From positions 1,116,001 through 1,180,000 of the forward strand of contig CAYJMS010000001.1 of assembly GCA_964371615.1 (NCBI GenBank): 64,000 nucleotides of DNA, read 5' to 3'. Both the position numbers and the translations under genes were made by a program. Shown one piece after another: positions 61,309 to 64,000 of the stretch (the stretch's first letter is position 1; each line of letters opens with the position of its first letter). The DNA is from SpSt-333 sp964371615. Lineage in GTDB: Bacteria > Bacteroidota > Ignavibacteria > UBA10030 > UBA8401. The notes beneath the pieces were generated by a model that did no database searches, was not told the DNA's origin, and worked only from the letters and a program-made list of their open reading frames with translations.

Positions 61309-61632
61309 ATGAAACCGGTAGAAGTCACCGATGCCAACTTTAAAACTGAAGTACTCGATTCTCAAACTCCCGTTCTGGTCGATTTTTGGGCGGTGTGGTG
61401 CGGTCCCTGCAAGATGATCGCACCCGTTGTCGAAGAATTGGCGAAAGAATATTCCGGGAAAATGAAATTCGGGAAACTCGATGTGGATTCGAATCCGCAA
61501 GTGTCGATGCAATACGGAATACGCAGTATTCCGACATTATTAATTTTCAAGGGCGGGAAAGTGGTCGATCAGATCGTCGGTGCAGTGCCGAAAAGCAATC
61601 TGATCAACAAGATCACTCCGCACATGAATTAA
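61309..61632 (+). CDS. trxA: Thioredoxin
   Basis: This 107-aa thioredoxin is a general disulfide reductase. Its active site WCGPC is at 30-34 within DFWAVWCGPCKMIAP. KLDVDSNPQVSMQYGIRSIPTLLIF gives the cis-Pro, and GAVPKSNL is near the end. It has no signal peptide, so it is cytoplasmic. The frame is open upstream, but AAGGAG (61298-61303) lies 5 bases before the ATG at 61309, which fixes the start. It follows dnaE by 57 bp and is closed by a strong terminator. Confidence 0.97.
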   Translation: MKPVEVTDANFKTEVLDSQTPVLVDFWAVWCGPCKMIAPVVEELAKEYSGKMKFGKLDVDSNPQVSMQYGIRSIPTLLIFKGGKVVDQIVGAVPKSNLINKITPHMN

Positions 61633-61656
61633 GAGGCGAAACGGCCGGAAAAAAAT

Positions 61657-61682
61657 AAAAAGCCCGCATTTGCGGGCTTTTT
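61657..61682. terminator. Bidirectional intrinsic terminator after trxA
   Basis: AAAAAGCCCGC (61657-61667) and GCGGGCTTTTT (61672-61682) form a perfect 11-bp stem with loop ATTT. The A run on one side and T run on the other make it functional on both strands. Confidence 0.95.
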
Positions 61683-61695
61683 ATTTACCATTCCA

Positions 61696-61724
61696 TTGAA
61701 AAACCCCCCAAATTTCTTTATCTT
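61696..61724 (+). promoter_or_regulatory. Candidate aspS promoter
   Basis: TTGAAA (61696-61701) and TATCTT (61719-61724) are 17 bp apart, directly after the trxA terminator. This gives a leader of about 70 bases before the aspS start. The -10 box is only fair, so confidence is moderate. Confidence 0.4.
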
Positions 61725-61748
61725 GATTATACATAAATATTGAATTCT

Positions 61749-61772
61749 AAAATCCCGCAAATGGGATTTTTT
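61749..61772 (+). promoter_or_regulatory. Hairpin with T run in the aspS leader (possible attenuator)
   Basis: AAAATCCC (61749-61756) pairs with GGGATTTT (61763-61770) around a 6-base loop, followed by TTATTGTT. It looks like a small intrinsic terminator lying between the candidate promoter and the aspS start. It could be a back-up terminator for trxA or an attenuator for aspS. Confidence 0.5.
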
Positions 61773-61800
61773 ATTGTTACAGGGAAGGATTTTCAGCTGG

Positions 61801-63564
61801 ATGCATTATAACAAACGAACACATACATGCGGAGAACTTCGTTCAACACATATCGGTCAGACCGTTACACTGAACGGTTGGGTCGATATTCGCAGAGATC
61901 TTGGCGGTGTTATATTCATCGACCTTCGCGATCGGTACGGTCTCACGCAGGTGGTCTTTAATCCTAAAAATCATCACTCTGCTCACGAACTAGCGAAAGA
62001 TCTCCGTTCTGAATTCGTCATTGCCGTTACCGGTAAAGTTGAGAAACGGCCTCAAGGCACCGATAATTCAAAATTGCCAACCGGTGAAATAGATGTACTG
62101 GTGGAGGAATTGTCCATCCTCAATAAATCTGAGACTCCTCCATTTGCGATCAAGGACGATATCGATACTAATGAGGATCTGAGGTTGAAATACCGGTACC
62201 TCGATTTGCGAAGGCCGGAAATGCAGGATCGATTGGTGTTCCGTCACAAAATGTATCAGGTGACTCGAAAATATTTCGATCAGCACTCATTCGTTGAGGT
62301 GGAGACTCCCGTACTGATGAAAAGCACGCCGGAAGGAGCGAGGGATTTTCTGGTTCCAAGCAGAATCAATCCGGGTAAATTTTATGCATTGCCACAATCT
62401 CCGCAAACGTATAAACAGATTTTGATGGTGGCCGGATACGACCGGTATTTCCAGATCGTGAAATGTTTTCGCGATGAGGATCTCCGGGCAGACCGACAGC
62501 TGGAATTTACTCAGATCGACGTCGAGATGTCGTTCGTAGATGAAAATGATATCCATACCATCGTGGAAGGACTCACCAAAGCAATATTCAAAGACCTGAA
62601 AGGTGTCGACGTTCCAGTTCCGTTTCCACGCCTCACGTATAAGGAAGCGATGGAAAAGTACGGAAGCGATAAACCCGATCTTCGCTTTGGATTAGAAATA
62701 TCCGATGTCAGTTCTCTTGTAAAGGATGCCGGATTTAAAGTTTTTTCGGAGAATGTGAAAAAAGGGGGTGTCGTTGCGGGCTTTACGGTTCCCGGCGGTG
62801 CGAGCTTTACACGGAACCAAATGGACAATCTCGTGGACTATACGAAATCTCTCGGTGTGGGCGGACTTGCCTATATCAAAGTAACCGATAAAGGGATCGA
62901 ATCCGCTATTGAGAAATTCCTTGGCCCCGAAGTCTGTCAAAAAATATGCGATGCCGCGGGAGCAAAAACCGGCGATACCGTTTTGATCGTGTCGGATAGT
63001 TGGACAAAAACCTATACAACGCTTGGCACGCTGCGGTTGGAGATTGCAAAACGTTTGAATCTGATTGACGAAACGAAATGGAATCTTTTGTGGGTGGTCG
63101 ATTTTCCGATGTTCGAATATTCGGAGGAAGAGAAGCGATATGTCGCAATGCATCATCCGTTCACCGCTCCAAAACCTGAGGATGTACCATTGCTCGATAC
63201 GGAACCATCGAAGGCGCGCGCCCGGGCGTATGACCTTGTACTGAACGGAAATGAAATTGCCGGCGGCAGTATCCGTATTTTTAACACCGGATTGCAAAGC
63301 AAAGTATTCGGTCTGCTCGGTATCGGACCGGATGAAGCGAAAATGAAATTCGGATTTATGCTCGATGCATTCAAGTACGGCGCGCCTCCGCACGGCGGCA
63401 TTGCATTTGGCTTTGACCGCATCGCAATGCTGTTGACGAATTCAAAATCGATTCGCGATGTCATAGCATTTCCGAAAACGAGCAGCGGATATTCGCTGAT
63501 GGATGATAATCCGTCGGAAGTGGATAAAAAGCAGTTGGACGAATTGCATATAAAATTAAAGTAA
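61801..63564 (+). CDS. aspS: Aspartyl-tRNA synthetase
   Basis: This 587-aa class-IIb synthetase of the bacterial long type has the N-terminal anticodon-binding OB fold (NKRTHTCGELR, then LNGWVDIRRDLGGVIFIDLRDRYG), catalytic motif 2 (CFRDEDLRADRQLEFTQID), the bacterial GAD insertion (about 285-415) and motif 3 (GGIAFGFDRIAMLL). Whether it is strict for Asp or also charges tRNA-Asn cannot be told by eye. The start is the ATG at 61801; an upstream TTG frame would add nine unconserved residues. It is preceded by a leader hairpin. Confidence 0.96.
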   Translation: MHYNKRTHTCGELRSTHIGQTVTLNGWVDIRRDLGGVIFIDLRDRYGLTQVVFNPKNHHSAHELAKDLRSEFVIAVTGKVEKRPQGTDNSKLPTGEIDVLVEELSILNKSETPPFAIKDDIDTNEDLRLKYRYLDLRRPEMQDRLVFRHKMYQVTRKYFDQHSFVEVETPVLMKSTPEGARDFLVPSRINPGKFYALPQSPQTYKQILMVAGYDRYFQIVKCFRDEDLRADRQLEFTQIDVEMSFVDENDIHTIVEGLTKAIFKDLKGVDVPVPFPRLTYKEAMEKYGSDKPDLRFGLEISDVSSLVKDAGFKVFSENVKKGGVVAGFTVPGGASFTRNQMDNLVDYTKSLGVGGLAYIKVTDKGIESAIEKFLGPEVCQKICDAAGAKTGDTVLIVSDSWTKTYTTLGTLRLEIAKRLNLIDETKWNLLWVVDFPMFEYSEEEKRYVAMHHPFTAPKPEDVPLLDTEPSKARARAYDLVLNGNEIAGGSIRIFNTGLQSKVFGLLGIGPDEAKMKFGFMLDAFKYGAPPHGGIAFGFDRIAMLLTNSKSIRDVIAFPKTSSGYSLMDDNPSEVDKKQLDELHIKLK

Positions 63565-63612
63565 TACCGACAGAATGGCTGCCGATGCAGCATGAAATGC
63601 CGGTATGTTTTT
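63565..63612 (+). terminator. Weak nested hairpin after aspS
   Basis: TACCG (63565-63569) pairs with CGGTA (63601-63605), enclosing a second hairpin GCTGC-CGAT-GCAGC (63578-63591). TTTTT follows at 63608-63612. The outer stem is short and the structure is split, so this is only a possible terminator. Confidence 0.4.
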
Positions 63613-63630
63613 CAGAATAACACACTTTGG

Positions 63631-64000
63631 ATGAAAACAAGCATTCGCATAGCATCGGGACAGGGATTTTGGGGCGATCTCCAAAATGCTCCCATCGATC
63701 AGGTCCGTAAAGGTCCCATCGATTATATGATGCTCGATTACCTGGCAGAGGTAACGATGTCCATTCTGCAGAAGCAGAAGAGAAAGGATCCGTTGCTCGG
63801 CTATGCGAAAGATCTTTTACCGCTTTTCGATGCGATTATTCCGGATATCGTACAGAAAAACATTAAAGTGATCACCAACGGCGGCGGAGCAAATCCGCTG
63901 GCATGCCGTGATGCAATTTTTGCAATAGCCAAAAAGCAAGGAATTCATAATCTCCGCATCGGCGTAGTCTACGGTGACGACATTTTGGGCAATATTGATT
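63631..64000 (+). CDS. AtuA / DUF1446-family protein, N-terminal part
   Basis: This is the first 123 codons of a gene cut by the window end. The N-terminus SIRIASGQGFWGD followed by KGPIDYMMLDYLAEVTMSIL matches the AtuA-like (acyclic terpene utilisation, DUF1446) family, where a Gly-rich start and a DY..xxYLAE motif are diagnostic. ITNGGGANPLACRDAIF and LRIGVVYGDDI also fit. AtuA-type proteins occur in terpene or acyl-CoA catabolism operons, but their chemistry is not settled. The ATG at 63631 is the obvious start, although no good ribosome site is seen. Confidence 0.85.
   Translation, partial: MKTSIRIASGQGFWGDLQNAPIDQVRKGPIDYMMLDYLAEVTMSILQKQKRKDPLLGYAKDLLPLFDAIIPDIVQKNIKVITNGGGANPLACRDAIFAIAKKQGIHNLRIGVVYGDDILGNID

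Noticed and set aside
1..64000. Prophage, insertion sequence, CRISPR array or toxin-antitoxin system
   Set aside because: No transposase, integrase, cas gene, spacer-repeat pattern or toxin-antitoxin pair was found on either strand.

Overview
The window looks like chromosomal DNA of a free-living heterotroph from the Bacteroidota / Chlorobiota-Ignavibacteriota side of the tree. This is an inference. It rests on three surface proteins ending in type IX secretion (T9SS) sorting domains of the NYPNPFNP type, a PorV-like outer-membrane protein, a fused E1alpha-E1beta dehydrogenase, a lysine 6-aminotransferase, and PspC and DUF4159/DUF5683 envelope proteins. Base composition looks balanced and even. 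I see no prophage, insertion sequence, CRISPR array or rRNA. All genes read as intact except the two cut by the window ends.

Region 1 (1-11.2 kb) is a lipoate and 2-oxoacid dehydrogenase block: the end of lpdA (E3), lipB, a fused E1, a separate E1alpha/E1beta pair, an E2 with two lipoyl domains, lipA, then pyruvate dehydrogenase E1alpha, E1beta and E2. It therefore holds three E1 enzymes, two E2 cores, one E3 and both lipoate-synthesis enzymes. A perfect 16-bp terminator closes it.

Region 2 (11.2-16 kb) is the classical translation cluster rplM-rpsI-rpsB-tsf, then pyrH-frr and 5-formyl-THF cyclo-ligase. It has clear terminators, a good promoter before rplM and a possible rpsB leader.

Region 3 (16-32.4 kb) is housekeeping. 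It contains two PspC/LiaI-like membrane proteins; polA facing them; a DMT exporter; a minus-strand operon for reverse transsulfuration (cbs, an 89-aa unknown, cystathionine lyase, nth); then plsY-htrA-purB, an aldehyde dehydrogenase, lysine 6-aminotransferase, nadE and rsmI.

Region 4 (32.5-53.9 kb) is the most unusual part. Two tightly packed plus-strand operons encode almost only exported or envelope proteins. The first runs FlgD-Ig protein, PorV-like barrel, 998-aa barrel, DUF4159 lipoprotein, DUF5683 protein, lipoprotein and T9SS cargo. The second runs a giant TPR protein, a TonB-like anchored DUF4159 protein, an amidase_2 T9SS cargo, a small membrane protein, a beta-propeller and an amidase_3 T9SS cargo. 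They look like one envelope system in which secretion components, two DUF4159 paralogues and secreted wall hydrolases are inherited together. I do not recognise the whole as a described system.

Region 5 (53.9-54.5 kb) holds a tRNA-Arg(CCT) followed by three exact-length 103-bp tandem units. Each carries a remodelled tRNA copy that has lost its acceptor and D stems but keeps the 3' half and T arm.

Region 6 (54.5-64 kb) has proS, a second aldehyde dehydrogenase, dnaE, trxA, aspS with a hairpin in its leader, and the start of an AtuA/DUF1446-family gene cut by the window end.
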